Source of the DNA: Chinchilla lanigera
Lineage: Eukaryota; Chordata; Mammalia; Rodentia; Chinchillidae
Direction of reading: 5' to 3'
Length of the DNA: 64,000 nt
NCBI RefSeq assembly: GCF_000276665.1
Contig: NW_004955476.1
Coordinates: 7,723,298-7,787,297, forward strand
Shown here: piece by piece, positions 1 through 12,984 of the stretch
How the letters are laid out: the number at the start of each line of letters is the position of its first letter
How positions within the stretch are numbered: the first letter of the stretch is position 1
The notes under the pieces: model-generated
What the model was told of the DNA's origin: nothing
Database searches by the model: none
Seen by the model: only the letters and a program-made list of their open reading frames with translations
Made by a program: the position numbers and the translations under genes

Positions 1-225
1 TAGGTAGATGGTCACAGCTAGAGACCATACTCATAAGTGAAATAAATCAGACCTGCATGTGTAAGAATCATATTGTCTCACTAGTGTAAGACCTGAAAGA
101 GTGAATACAAACTAGCAGGTATGATAGACCTTGTGAAACGAAAGGAAAATGCTCAAAAGCAAAGGGCAACTGGGGTGTGGGAAAAGAGAAGGGAAAAAAG
201 GGGAAATTATGTAGGTATGTATATA
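1..225 (+). mobile_element. L1 3' end (3'UTR) fragment
   Basis: The segment opens with the L1 motif 'agagaccat...aagtgaaataaatcag' that sits just after ORF2 in mammalian L1s. It then runs into a purine-rich stretch (about 170-205) typical of the L1 3'UTR. It is cut by the left window edge, so the coding part lies outside. No intact reading frame remains. The right edge is approximate. Confidence 0.6.
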
Positions 226-1280
226 CACGATAGCTAACATAGTTGTACTACTGTCTTCTGTTGCTGTAAGAAAGGAACAGCTGATGATTACTTGTTTGAT
301 GAATCTTGTATGTCTCTATTTGTTTTCTTGAGAAACCACTTTGAAGGTATCAATAAGTAATACAACAATTGTTAATTTCCTACACCTTTGTCTGTAACTG
401 TTTTGTTTGTATTGTTCTTATGCTATTTTATAAATGGATGTCTGTTTGTTAATATGTTTTCCTTCCTTTATTTCTTAAAACAACAAAAAAATCAAAGTAT
501 GTATTTCGTCCTAATTATTTGGTGCTGCAATTAACACAGTTTGCATGATGATTATCAATAAGCACTTAATATCTAGTACCTGACATACTTAAAGAAGGAT
601 ATAAACATACCTAAAGGATAGACAGTAGGGAAAGGAAGGAAGAAGAAATATTATAAGAGGAATTAAGAGAGTGAGCCTAAAGTTTCACACTGTTGGATTT
701 AACTTATACCTTTGTCATTTGAGCTGGGTCATCTTAAACACTTGACATAGCCAAGGCTTCACTTCGTTCTCTGGAAAATGAGGGTAAATGAATGCGAGAC
801 TCAATAGTCAGTAACACAGGACATGTGAACATATATTTCACATCCAGCCACATTCAGTGCGGGAGAGCTTACACATTTTTATACACACATTTGAGCTCAT
901 ATCATAACCTGCAAGCAGTTGTTAATTTCCTTTGTCTACTCAATACTCTTGAGGTCATAAAAATAGAGTTGAAACTGAGACCCTAATTGGTGGTGAATTC
1001 AGTGTCTGGAACTTGTCACACTAGAACTGCTGCTCTACTTATGAGCTTTTGAGACCACTGAGGAAAGAACAATCAGAGGTTAAGAAACTCAATGGCAGTA
1101 TGGTGAGCAATTGAGTTCTTTCTATATGATATAAATTTAAATCTGATTCATACACTTTGAGATAGATTCTAGCAATGTTGTATTCCTATGTACAGATGAA
1201 GAAATCAAGGCAAAAATGTCTTAAATAAATTTCCCAGATTCCTACAATTAATCAGTATACTAAAAAGTCCTAAAGCTATT
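226..1280. other. Mostly unassigned AT-rich sequence with one MIR
   Basis: Apart from the MIR-like block at about 700-800 I see no gene or recognisable repeat. The 64-codon frame at 792-986 has no protein-like composition and is probably chance. Confidence 0.4.
700..800 (+). repeat. MIR SINE fragment
   Basis: The order 'gagctgggtcatctt...cttgacatag...cttcact...tctggaaaatgagg' follows the MIR core: the trunk motif for 'gtgaccttgggcaagt' followed by 'cctcatctgtaaaatgggg'. It is strongly diverged, as expected of an ancient mammalian SINE. Edges are approximate. Confidence 0.5.
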
Positions 1281-1350
1281 GCTAGAGGTATAAGTCAATG
1301 GTAGATAACATGCCTCGCATGCACAAAGCCTTGGGTCTTATTCTTCGCAC
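1281..1350 (+). repeat. Decayed tRNA-derived SINE (ID-like)
   Basis: An A-box-like 'ataagtcaatggtag' is followed 35-40 bases later by a B-box-like 'ttgggtcttattc', with the ID-type spacer 'catgcctcgcatgcac' between them. It lacks a clear A-tail or target duplication, so it is an old copy. Confidence 0.5.
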
Positions 1351-1362
1351 TTACATAAATCT

Positions 1363-2546
1363 TAAAACTGAAATTTGAACCTGTGGCCAGTCATCAGGAC
1401 GTGTACCTTAGAAAGGGTGGGTCAGTCAGAATACATAAGAATATCGTAGGTGAGAAACGGCAGCAGGATGATTTAAAAACAGGAGAAAAACATAGGTAAT
1501 GGGAAAGAGCAAAATGAGCAGTTCAGGGGCAGTGGACAGCATGATCAAAGGGTGAGCTTGTCACTTGATGGTGACCCTCGAAAGGGTTACAAGGAAGGTA
1601 ATAGAGGTGAGCCGACTCTACCTGTCACTCACTCATGCTTCGTTTCAGTATCATTGGAGAATCCTGTTTAGCTCCAAGCTTGCTAGCAAATGAAGTTTAC
1701 AAAGCTGCGGCTGCTTTATGGGCTCTCCCACATGGAAAGGCCAGGCAATTAATCAGTGAAACAATATCTTCTTGCACTACCATCTGTCCACTCTTCTCCC
1801 TCTGTGCCTTTAGGGCAAAAGAGAGGATGGAGAGCGAGGGGCATGTGTTGATTAATTCAGAGAGGAAGTGCTGTGTATTCAAACCTTCTGTTTGAGCGAT
1901 CAGATTACCTTTAGAGAACTACATTAGGTAGAATGCATTTTTTTAATTCAAGTTTTAAGGGTAGCAGTGTAACAGAAACAAATCAAATAATTGTCATCAA
2001 CTAAATGCTACACAATGAGTAAAAGGGAAGTAGCTTGAGGAAGTTACTTACTTTGGGAGTCAACCTCCTGGATACTCAGCATGTGAACTGTGAACTGTTT
2101 CCCCAAACCCCAAGTTCTTGATTCTCAGCTTTGAAGATTTTGCACATGAATGCTCATGGTTCTGAAAAGGGGTGTATGTGCCTCAGTCAGTAGCAGAAGT
2201 TTGCTTTACATGATGATGGAGGGTTAGAGATTTAGAAATAATAAGCCATCCATTCTGCTTGGAGGTGTGAGAGGGAAGACACAGATCGAAGGGCTGTTCC
2301 TCAGGGTAAGGTGTAAGAAAATGTGCGGCTTTCATAACTTCTCCAGCAGACTTACGTAGAACTTCAGCAAGACACTGCCTTGGCCTCTGTTGCTTCCTCT
2401 TTAAAGATAATGTGGAATTAAATCACTTTTAAGTCTTTTCATCATTTTCTTATTTTGGTTTTATATTTTACTTAACTGGTGTTTTCAATCCCTCCTATGT
2501 AGATTAATAGAACTAGGTCATTAGGATGTGGTATATTAAATCTGCT
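1363..2546. other. Unassigned sequence
   Basis: No gene or clear repeat is recognised. An 86-codon frame at 1635-1895 overlaps a 61-codon frame on the other strand; neither has visible domains, splice context or codon bias. Confidence 0.35.
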
Positions 2547-2574
2547 AAAAAAAAAAAAAAAAAAAAAAAAAAAA
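2547..2574 (+). repeat. Poly(A) run, 28 bases
   Basis: An uninterrupted run of 28 A residues follows 'attaaatctgct'. It could be the tail of a retroposed element, but no SINE or L1 body or target duplication could be recognised upstream. Confidence 0.9.
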
Positions 2575-5090
2575 GATCAGAGAAAGCCTCCAGTAAAGAT
2601 CACTTTGCTTTTAAACTGAAGATTTGAGTGAACCAAAGATTTCAATCTAAGAGACTGAAAGAAAAGACTGGACAGCAATGGTGGTCTACTTCAAAGACTT
2701 TAAAGAGTATTTGCTGGACCATTGGGAAGGCAGCGGCTTGAAGTCTCAAAAATGTCTTTCTATGCAGACTGCATTCTCAGGAGGGTCGTGAGCAGTATTG
2801 AATCCAGCAGAAGCTAATGAGGCCACATTCGATCTGCCTCTTGGTTCGTGCCCCTTAGCGTCTCAGAGGCCCATCCTGCTAGTAGCTGCACACCTGGCAC
2901 CTGTAATATCAGCCGGGACGCTGGGAACACTCCTGCCTAGCTATTTTTAAAAACCATAAATGTAACTGAGAAAAGCGCATTTCTGGTTATTTAAGCATTA
3001 AAAGTACCTGTGGCTATCTATTCATTGCCAAATACTCTGTTGAACCCTGAGGATGTCGTAATGAAATCCTATTTATCTGCTGTAAGGAAAGCCTGTTTTC
3101 GTGGGTCTCAGGCTCTAGGGAGGGAAGCAAATAATCAATTATTTAAACAAGCGGATGCTGAATTATAAGTCTGAGAAACATTTCAAATAATATGTGAAAA
3201 CACAGAACAGAGAAATGATAGAAACCTTCAATTCTTCAACTGAACCCAGACCAAAGAATTTTTCAAAAAGACTTTTCCAGACATTTTACCTCCTTCAAAG
3301 GCCACGAGACTCCTCCGCTTCCCCATCCTCACCCCATGGAGACTAATCCTATGGGATAAGTTATGCACGGGCATGTGCAATGCAGTGATGCTTTCTGCAT
3401 GGCTTAATAGAGCACTTTATTTTGGGGGACTCCCAGAAAATCAATGGAAAACAAAATGAGAAGTGCAATATTGATATTCACACCTGAGTGATTTCATTTT
3501 ACCATATATTGGATACTCTTTAATTTGACCATAACTTAATGGCAGGAGCACATGTAGCAGGATAATTCTGTTCTACATCAGGATTGAATCCCATACTTCC
3601 ATTGAAGACTTAGTGATCCTTCCCAGACATGGGGAAAGACTTCTCTACTGTGGCTATTTGAATGGTCATTTGTTCTGCCAATGTTTATTAAATGTTTGCA
3701 TTTGCTAGATATCAAATGCTGCAGTATTGCAAGTTGACATGTTACGCTTAACCTCAAGGGATTTATTGTCAAATATATTCAGGAAGTGGTAAATATTTTC
3801 AGTGGTTAAGGTAGGCAAACAGATTTTTTGGCCACAATGGTGATTTTTTTTTGCCTATTTTCATATCCATCAGATTATAACAGGACACAGAAATTGTTAG
3901 TCATCAATAGCCCTAAAGCTGGAGGCACTCACAAAACCAGCAACTGAGCTTTCAATTTGATTAGTAACAGCACTAGAAACTTTCTCCTGTTCTTCAAATA
4001 ATTTAGTTTATTTTCACTCAACTGCTGTTTGTATTTCTAGAAAGCACATTAAATTCCTATTTAATAGTTCCCTCACATATGACTTCATAAAGACTGCTTT
4101 AAATGCAGTTAAAAATAGAATTTTGCACGAAAGTTTATAAACCAGAAGCAATAAATCACTAACAATTACAAATAGCAATATGATAACAATAGCAAGGACA
4201 ATATGCTTAAATATATGTGACAGGTATAACTTTAAATGCTTTCCCGTGTGTTTTTTAATCTTCACAAGAAGTAACTGAGGAAGTTATTATATTTTACCAA
4301 ATATCACACAACTTATACATTTTGCAACTGGATTGAGATGAAAATCTGCTGCGTTTTGAAAACCACTGCAGTTGCGTAACAGGTGACAACTACAACGAAT
4401 AGCTTCAGAAGCCCTGGTCCTTCAGAAGCCCTGGTGCTGTGCTGTTAAGCCTTTGTCCCTTCTGAGCTCAGAATAGGTGGAGTGAAGCAACCCTGCCCTG
4501 ACGACTTATACTGTGCTGCCTTTCACGGGGGAGGAAGAAGATTTTCTCAAATGATAGGTGTCCTCTCAGCCTGCAACTAAACATACGCTACTGGTGGCAA
4601 GCTAGCTCGATGCAACATATTTAGAAGTTTAGAGTTCAAATGGTACTATACAAAAAACAATATTTTATAGAATGTGGAAGTTATCGCCCTCACTGTTTTC
4701 CAACCACATCTCCTGCATGCTCGTTAAGTAGGTTAAGACCAAAGAATTTGTTTTCAAAAATATGATTTTACTTCTATCTTTTATTGTGCAGTTTAAAATT
4801 ACATCACATCCAATGTTGTACTCATTCTAAGAGTACAACTCTGTGTGATGCGATATTCACTTCCCATATGAAGTAGTTCTTTATTCTGTTCCCCTTCCTA
4901 CAGCCACAGTAGGGTTGCTAACTTAGATGTAACTGCTTGCATACAGCCTATGGCTAAGCAAGCTATAGTACGTCTGTAGTAGATGTGTGATTGTTTTCCG
5001 CAAGGATACAAGGATGGTTCCACATATGTAAACCGACAAACGTATACTGACTTCTCCCAAACAAAGGGCAAGAGCCACATCACATGGCGA
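2575..5090. other. Unassigned sequence; small tandem duplication at 4403-4436
   Basis: No gene recognised. A 17-bp unit ('cttcagaagccctggt' plus one variable base) is repeated back to back at 4403-4419 and 4420-4436. Short frames on both strands look like chance. Confidence 0.4.
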
Positions 5091-5094
5091 AATT

Positions 5095-6860
5095 CAGCAT
5101 CTCTTCACAGTAAAAACAGACTAAACAAATGAGATGTAGAAGAAATATCACACATATTCAACATATGAAAGGGCATATATAATAAGCTAGAAGCTACCAA
5201 TATGCTGAAGGGGAAAAGCTGGAAACTTTCTGTCTAAGATCTGGAATAAGACAAGGATTCTTGTGTTGAGACATTATTTGACATAATACTAGAAGTCCTA
5301 GGAAGAGCAAGCAGGCAAAACAAAGACTCAAAAGCCATCAGTATTGGAAAAGAGGAAGTCAGATTATCCCTGAAGATGGTATGATTTTACACATACAAAG
5401 ATCAAAGATACCACCAAAAATTCTGAGAACTAATTAACTTAGCAAAGTTGCAGAATAAAAAATAAGCACACAAAAATGAATAGAATTGCCATATAACAGT
5501 AATAAATCACCTGAAATAGAAATAAAAAAGAAATACCAGGTACACTCCTGCAAAAATACCTAAGAATATATCTATGCAAATGGATGAATGATCTCTACAA
5601 TAAAGGGTATAAAATACTGGAGGAAGAAATTGAAAAGATAAGTGGAAAGATATTCCATGTTCATGGATTGGAAGAGTCAATATATGAAAATGACCATGCT
5701 CACAAAGTAATTACAGATTCAGTGCAATCGATATCAAAATATCAAAGACATTCTTTGTAGAATAAGGAAGAAACTCTAAAATTTATATAGGAAAAACAAA
5801 AGGAAAAATATAGATAGCAAAAGTCATGTTGAGAATGAAGAACAGAGCAGGTGTTACACTATCTGAATTCAAAATGTACCATGAATCAGTCATAATGAAA
5901 ACAGCTTGGTGTTGGCATAAAAATTGATATATACATCAATGGAACAGAGTAGAGTCTAGCAGTAAACCTATGCATGTAGAGCCAACTGATTTTTGACAAA
6001 GGTGCTAATGAGTTTATTGGAGAAAGAATATCTTTTTTTTAATAAATGGTATTAAGAGAACTGACTATATATGCAACAAGGAATTAAATTAGACCCTACT
6101 TTGTCAACTGTCCTGGAAATCATTTCAATATGAATTAAAGACCCATGTGTAAAACTGCTAGAGGAAAACATAATGGAAATACTTCAGGACATGGCAAGGG
6201 ACAGGGATTTTTCATCATCAAACTAAAAAGCTCCAGTCCTGGAACAGAGACAATTGGTAGGCTGCAGAGACAACCCACAGTGTGGAGAGCGTACTCACAA
6301 ACTCTGTACCTGACACAAGATCAAGGTCTAGAATAGGTAAGGAATTCCAAGACCTCAATAGCAAACATCAGTAAATGCAAAATGAACAATAGATATTTCT
6401 CAAAAGAAAGCACACAGACATTGAACAAGTATATGAAAGAACGAAAATGCTTAACATCACTAATCATCAGAAAATGCAAACGCAAACCACAAAGCCAAAT
6501 TGGGATCTCAGAGTGCTTGCTTTTTTTTTTTTTTAACATTGTGTATGACATAAAAATCTCCTTTCTCTGTTAGTTTGACAGAAAATGTTATTGTTGAAAA
6601 TCCTGTAGGGAAGACATAAAGGACCTTTTGGTTATATTTATGCTACATTTAAATAACATGGCAGGACACATCTTAAAATTTCAGGAAGTGAAACAAGCAC
6701 ACAAATAATACATAAGGGAATGGATGAAGAAAATGAGGCATTCATACAGGATGGGGCACTACTCTGCTATAAGGAAGGATACGTTTGAGTCACCTGTAGG
6801 AAAAATGGATGCACCCTGAGACCATGAGGTTAAGGGAAATTCATCAGATACAAAAGCTTA
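5095..6860 (+). mobile_element. L1 fragment: 3' half of ORF2 plus 3'UTR
   Basis: The segment follows the conserved order of mammalian L1 ORF2 from the reverse-transcriptase region to the C-terminus. The landmarks are: equivalents of 'gatctggaataagacaagg' near 5240; 'attgaaaagataagtggaaag' and 'ttcatggattgg' near 5630-5670; 'aacagcttggtgttggcataaa' near 5905; 'ctgctagaggaaaacataatgg' near 6157; and 'atcactaatcatcag' near 6455. A 3'UTR-type block ('gaccatgaggttaagggaaat') lies at 6820-6840. Many stops and indels are visible, so it is dead. It is 5'-truncated and carries a T-run at about 6522-6534. Confidence 0.8.
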
Positions 6861-7039
6861 AGTATCAGTGCATGTAAATATGTATATGTGCATATAAGTT
6901 TAAAGCTAAAGTAAATCATGATATCTACTTTTAATGATTCGGTATGTTTTTAAGAAAATGGATACTCTCATATTATCATAGAGATCACTTTGATTAATCA
7001 ACACTGACTTATGTAGCCAAAACTGTGTTCATTAACGTG

Positions 7040-8160
7040 TTGAAAATTATTTTAATTGCTTTTCTTAAATGAGTAAACTTGAGCATTTGTTTATATGCTC
7101 ACATTTCTATGACTTTCTGTGAGTTTCATGTTCTTGCTCTTGACGCCCATTTATCTAATGATTTGCAAATGCTCTTTACATTTTATAAAATTTGCTCCTC
7201 TTCTAGGGTAGCAAATACTTTCTCTCATTTGATTTTGTGTATTTTTATTCTTGTTTTATTGGAGGGGCTCCTTTTTGGTTTTCTGCAGTGCTGAGTATCA
7301 AACCTAAGGCCTTATGGATGTTAGGCAAATTCTTTACCACTGAAATGCACTCCCAGTATACAGTCTGTGTTTTGATTTCTTTTATAGCATTTTTGTTTTG
7401 AAAAATGTCTTATTTTGCTAACTCAAGTGTATCAATCACTTCAATACATTCTCTGTCATGTTTTAAATCAAGAATTTCCTACAATTACATCATAACTTAA
7501 GGACTTTCACATTTTCCTTTATCCTTTATGGTTTCATTTCATATAGTTAAATATCTGAGACATCTGGAGCTCATTCGGGAGGCAAAGACCACAAGAAGAA
7601 ATTCAAGTTCATCATTTCCAGATGGGTGCAGAATTGTTTCAACACTATTTGTTTTATTTAAAAACGCTTTCTTAGTTCATTGATTTAAAATGCTATGAGT
7701 ACTACATACACTGCATTCCTACAGGTACTTGGGTCTGTTTCTGGACTTCTTCACTTCATGTCTGCACCTTTGATCCTGGACTATTTTCAAATATTTTTAT
7801 GATTATATTTTTATGCCAATTTTAAATTTTGGTGAAGAAATTGCTCTACAATTACTCTTCTCTTAAGAATTTTCTAGCTGTTCATGGCAGCTTTTTAATG
7901 TAAATGTGCTTCAAAATAACATTTATTTCCTGTGTAAACTCTATTATTAAATTTTTTAAAATCTTATTTTGTTTACAAATTATTTTAGGAAGAATTATCA
8001 CTTTTATAATTAATTTCTCATTTTTTTCTTTCTATGAGTTCATTTTATATATTCCTGAAAGTTACTCTATTTTATATTATTTTGCACATTTAATATTGAT
8101 TTATTTCTTTATTTACTGATGTACTCATTTTATCTTTGACATATTTCCTACTCTTTTGTG
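7040..8160 (-). mobile_element. L1/HAL1-like fragment, reverse orientation
   Basis: On the plus strand this reads as antisense L1 ORF2/3'UTR. It contains equivalents of 'gcaaatactttctctcatttg' near 7210, 'caacactatttg' near 7640, and 'acaggtacttgggtctgtttctggacttct' near 7725-7755. The order fits an L1M/HAL1-class element on the minus strand. An ID-like SINE (about 7264-7362) interrupts it. Frames inside are degraded. Confidence 0.65.
7264..7362 (-). repeat. Old tRNA-derived SINE inside L1
   Basis: On the minus strand one reads an A box 'catttcagtggtaaag', a spacer 'tgcctaacatccataagg', and a B box 'ggtttgatactcagcac'. This is the usual rodent tRNA-SINE layout. It is diverged and has no clear target duplication. 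Confidence 0.55.
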
Positions 8161-8207
8161 TTCATAATATCAGCGCACTATCTTATCCCTTAAGATAAGT
8201 GATTTTA

Positions 8208-8300
8208 GGGGCTGAGGATTTAGCTCAGCAGCACAGCGCCTGCCTGGCAAGTTCGAGGTCATGAGCTCAATTCCCGGTACCGGAAAAAAACCATAAAAAA
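8208..8300 (+). repeat. ID-type SINE (tRNA-Ala-derived) with target duplication
   Basis: The body starts 'ggggctgaggatttagctc', with box A 'tagctcagcagc' and box B 'gagctcaattccc', and ends in '...taccgg' plus an A-rich tail. It is flanked by 16-bp direct repeats with one mismatch (8192-8207 and 8301-8316, 'aagataagt[g/a]atttta'), the signature of L1-mediated insertion. It belongs to the same subfamily as the copies at 41940 and 42516. Confidence 0.92.
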
Positions 8301-8329
8301 AAGATAAGTAATTTTAATAGCACAGTTCA

Positions 8330-9640
8330 TTTTAATAATGAACTTCATTATTTTTCGCTATTATACATACACACACTTGATACCAGCATACATTTTTTTC
8401 TATTTGGATTATTATTTAATGATCATTTCAATCTTATGTTTACAAAAATAAACCACATTGGTTTTTCTATGCATTTATTACATCAGCTTTTAAACAGCTT
8501 GAAAATTTCTCATTCTCATCTACTGCATTATGTACTCTTTATTCTCCGTGGCCGTGTAATACTGCATGGGTTAGAACCTATACATCTGCGATTTCTCTTT
8601 GGATGTGCCATCTCCTTATTTTCAGTTATTGGTCGCTGAGAACAGGCCTGATGTCCATCCTTTCTCCTTTGCCCTTGCGTCTATGAACTGGTTCTTTCCT
8701 TTCCAAAGGGCAAGTCATTATGGAGAGACTTTGAAGCAGATGTTCCCATACTGCCTTTCAAAGGAGCCGTAGTACCCTGTAGTTTCAGTAACAAGACATG
8801 ACAGTCTTCCTACCCACCCTTTCCTACTAGAAAAAGCCCTCAGCGGTAGAATTCAAGTAGCATAATTGTCACTTCAATCTGCATTGCTTTGAATATTAGT
8901 GGTAATGAGCACATTCCCACATATTTGTTCATTTGAATTTGCTCATCTGTTAATTATCTATTATTATCATTTGCACCTTTATATTGTTTTATTCTATTTA
9001 ACTTGTAAGAGCAATTGTGTATTTTACAAATTAACCCATTGTCTATCATCTGCCTTATATGTTATAGAACAATTACCTTCCTTTATGCATTTTAATAGTA
9101 TCTCTTCCTGTATAAAATCTTTATTTATTCATCTTTTCTTTCATATTATCTAGGTTTGAAGTAGGAAAGTCTCCCTGATTCCTAAGTAGTAGAATTTTTA
9201 CAGTTCCTTTCAAGTCTTTTGATTCTCATTGTTTTGTTAATTATTTCATCCATCTGAATTTATTTGAGGATCTTATTTAGTATCCTAGGGATTATTGTGC
9301 TTTTCTTATTGCTAGCTGGTTTTGCTGGAATCTTTCATTAAACCGTTTATTTTTTTACCCACGGATTCTAACTTCACATTTGTTATGTTAATGTCCTATT
9401 TGTATAGACATCTAATTCTTAGTTGCATAGTTTATTCAAGAATTATTTGTGTTTTACCCAAAGCAAGGTTCTATTGATTTTATTTCAATAACTTAATAAC
9501 AATTCTTCAACTGAGGCTCTGTGGAAAGTGGCTGTAAGTTCTATGAGAGGTGGTGGTTTTGAAAATAATTGTTATTTAAATTTTCAGGGTGTTAACTCTA
9601 GTAGTAAATATTAACTAGGTTTGACTCTTAATATTCATGT
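8330..9640 (-). mobile_element. L1/HAL1-like fragment, reverse orientation
   Basis: Plus-strand text contains antisense L1 3'UTR/ORF2 landmarks. Examples are 'gtggccgtgtaatactgcatggg' near 8550, 'gaatattagtggtaatgagcacattcccacatatttgttcatttg' near 8890-8935, and 'ttaacccattgtctatcatctgcctta' near 9030. The same order is seen in the 11.3-15.5 kb copy. It is heavily decayed. It may be a separate element or a continuation of the 7.0-8.2 kb piece. Confidence 0.6.
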
Positions 9641-10365
9641 AAAGTCTTTCACCCTCACATGATAATATATTGTAAGTTTGTGACACAAGATGAGTGAGAC
9701 CACGGATTGCTGGTGTTATTGGTGAGAATTTAGGACAGTCTGGTGCAGCAATGTTATCAACAAAATGTACAAATTACAGCCATTTCATGTATAAAACTAG
9801 TGATTGCTTTCAGTGGCTCCTGTATTCTCCGTGGAAAGTTTTACTTTTAAAAAGTTCAATGTCTCAGAAATCAAGTTATTTAGTAACTAAATGTGTTACC
9901 CAGGCAGGAAAAAGTTGCATAACTGGAGAGAAGCCGTAGGGTCAGCATGAAAATGAAAGTGAGTGAAGTGTGTGGACTGTCACAGCATGAGAAGGTTCTG
10001 GTCTCAACCAGTATAGCAAGTTCTCCTTGGATGACACGTTTGTCAAACTGAAGAGCCTGTGTGTGCAACACCAAAGCACCCTTTTCTCCAGGTTGGTGGC
10101 TCAACACCTTTAGCTGGTACAGCTCAAGAAATGGCACTGTAAGATTCGTGAAGGATGGTGGGGTTTAAGGGAAAAGTATTTTTTTTTCCTGCTGCAAAAG
10201 ATTGATTTGGGCAGAATAAGCAAGTGGTAGGTAAATTTTATGTTTTGTCTTAATTTCTGAAAAAAAAAAAGTGCTATACCAAGTTGGTATCTGTATAGAT
10301 GTGGCCCTATTAATGATTGACTACATGTGAGATTTCATGTTTCTTTTTTCAAAAAATCATAACTG
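9641..10365. other. Unassigned segment, possibly an unrecognised retrocopy
   Basis: This is GC-richer than the flanking L1 sequence. An 81-codon plus-strand frame (9694-9939) and an 85-codon minus-strand frame (9880-10137) overlap. The plus frame ends in 'TGEKP', which resembles a zinc-finger linker, but no Cys2-His2 pattern precedes it. No function can be given. Confidence 0.3.
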
Positions 10366-10490
10366 GTAGGTGTGATTCTATAAGTCTGTAATCCCAGCAC
10401 TTTGGGAGGATGAGGCAGGAGGATCACAAAGTCAAACAAGCCCATCCTGTGCAATTTAGTGAGATGCTGTCAGAAAAATTTCTAGCACCA
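10366..10490 (+). repeat. B1 (7SL-derived) SINE
   Basis: It contains the diagnostic 'tgtaatcccagcactttgggagg' and 'tgaggcaggaggatcac' followed by 'gcaatttagtgagatgctgtc', which is the B1/Alu left-arm order. The 5' end is damaged and the tail is short, so it is an old copy. Confidence 0.8.
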
Positions 10491-11265
10491 CACATAAGAT
10501 GAATCCTAATCTTGCTATAACTCATTAATTTCTTCAGAGAGATGCAGGTGTCAATGACTCTTATAGATGAAATTTTAAAATTTAGGAAAATTGGAAAAAC
10601 ACCTCTTGAAAATTAGTCCTAATGTCATACTCCAGAGCAGGGTCTGTGGAGGCTGGATAGCTCCACCTACAACATACTGATCACAGTTATTAAATCATGA
10701 TGATTGGATCATTTCCAATTTTTTGAAATCAAATTGGAGAAGTATGGTTATATCAATGATGCGTGTCTATATTTCAGTAGACATTTGAATTAGAAGAGGA
10801 TACAGATCAATTCTGGATGACGCCAATATTTAATCACTTTGTTAGAAACTTTATTTGTGTCACCTTTAGCATAACCCTTAAGCTCTAGTCTACGTCTCTG
10901 GGCAGACTCTTCAAGGCTGTACATACCTTTTCCTCACCCAGAGAGAAGTGTTGCATGGTTTCCACCGCACACACCCATGCTGCCCAGGTGGGCTGCCTAC
11001 TAGAGCAGGATAGCACCTCACAGCTGACCTCTGAACCCCACATCTGTGCACGTTCCCTTGTGCTCAAGTTTGAGTCACTGAGTTTTTCTTTCCTTCCAAG
11101 TTTGTAGCTACAATAAAGTGAATTTTCCTTGATATACGCATTTGGACAGTGCTTAGAAGCAAAGAGGAGCAGCAAGACAGTCTTTTTCCAGCATCTGTCC
11201 TCAAATTCACCTCATAGCTGAGGAAGACTGGTGAAACCTATGTTGTTCCCTTGCTTATATTATCT
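10491..11265. other. Unassigned sequence
   Basis: No repeat or gene recognised. A 96-codon minus-strand frame (10885-11175) lies in a locally GC-richer stretch but shows no known domain, initiation context or splice sites. Confidence 0.3.
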
Positions 11266-12984
11266 TCTTTAAAAAGAGTATATAAGAAAATCCTATTTAT
11301 TAATGTGTAATTCACCCAAAATGAGCCTTCATGAAATATGTATAGATTATAGGTTTGACAAACACACACTGCTATGTAACCTCTCCTGAAACCAAGATAG
11401 AGCATATAAATATCACCACAAAAATGTACCTCATTATCTTTTGGAATCAATCCCTTATCTCAGCCCTATCCACTGTCAGCCAATGATTTGCTTGCTGTGC
11501 TTACAGTTTTGTTTGCTTTGTGCAAATCTCTAAAACTGTGTTCTGCATAACAATAGTGAATGTTTAAAATGAATACATAAAACACATTATCCAAACAATA
11601 TCTTCTTTATTAAAGTGAATCATCTTCAAAGGGCTTAAGACGAAATAGAATGTTGTATCTATTGAGTCACAGATAAGTAGTTTATGACACTACCTCCTAA
11701 AAGAGTGTTTCATATATTTGAGAGTCCTCTGCATTGCAGAATATACCTATACTTCATTCTCTGTCACTGGTGGGTAGTATTGTTTGATAATGGTGGACTG
11801 TAGTTTGTTAATGCTTACAGGGGTAGTGGCTATTTGGTTGTTCCCATGTGTGAGAGATTACAATCTCATAAATCTACTATAAATACTCTGGTGCAGACTT
11901 TAGGTAAACATAAGTTTTGTATTTATCTTATGCAAATACCAGTAGGAGGACTGCTAGGTCACATAGAAATTGTGTGTTTAAACTTGTCAGAAATTGGCAA
12001 ACTTTCACCACGGCTCTATCAGTTTGCATTCCCATCGCTTCTATACCAAAAGTACTAGTTGCTCTGTGTCTACACCAGGACCTGGTTTTGTCTTTTTATA
12101 TCTGTGGCCGTTTGATTAAATAGGTTCTGTTACCACATTATGGATTTAATTTTCACTTTTGAATGAACCATGATATCAAGAGCCTTTACTTGTGCTCACT
12201 TGCCATTTGTATGTGTTCTTTTGTGATACATCCATTCAATTTTTTGCCCTTTCTTTATTTAGATAATTGGTTTCCTCATAACCAGTTCAGGAATTCTTTA
12301 CATATTTTCCTACAAGCTTCACCAGATATAGATTTTGCAAATATTTTCTTACAGTCTGTGGCTTGTCTTTTTCATTTTCATATCTTTCAAAGAGCAGAAG
12401 TTTTAAATTTTGGTGAAGTATCACTTAAAGTTCTCTTTTAGAATTTATATTTTTCCATCATGTGTAACAAATCTGGTTTGAAGACAGTCATACTAATTTT
12501 CCCTTTTTGCTCATGAAATTTTCATTATATTTTCATTTAATCTATGATAATAAATGAGTCAAGAGTCACCTTTAGATATGGTCATTAATTATTCAAGCAT
12601 ACTTTGTTTAAGAGCCAGTCCTCCCTCTATTGAATTATTTTGATATCTTTATCAAAATTCAGTTCCTATGAGTATGTTTGACTTACTGTTTTATATCATG
12701 GATGCACACGTTTACCTTTTTGCTACTGCTATATTCTCCTGACTACCATCCCGTCATAGATAGGCTTTACATTTGTATTTGTGAGAGTGACCTCATTGGT
12801 AGTCTTTTCTCAAAAAATGTGTTTCTAGTTACCCTAAGTCACTTTCCTTTCCATATAATTTTTATAATTGTATTTTAGATTGATGCAAAACAATTTCTGG
12901 AATTTTGATGAGAGTTGTGTGGAATTCATAGATTAATTTTTAGATTATTCATATCTTAATGATGTTAAATGTGTCAGTATGTTC

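Noticed and set aside
2880..2940. B1 fragment ('cacctgtaatatcagcc')
   Set aside because: Only about 15 bases resemble B1, and the flanks do not.
9694..9939. Frame ending in TGEKP, like a zinc-finger linker
   Set aside because: No Cys2-His2 spacing upstream and a stop follows at once; a five-residue match is not evidence.
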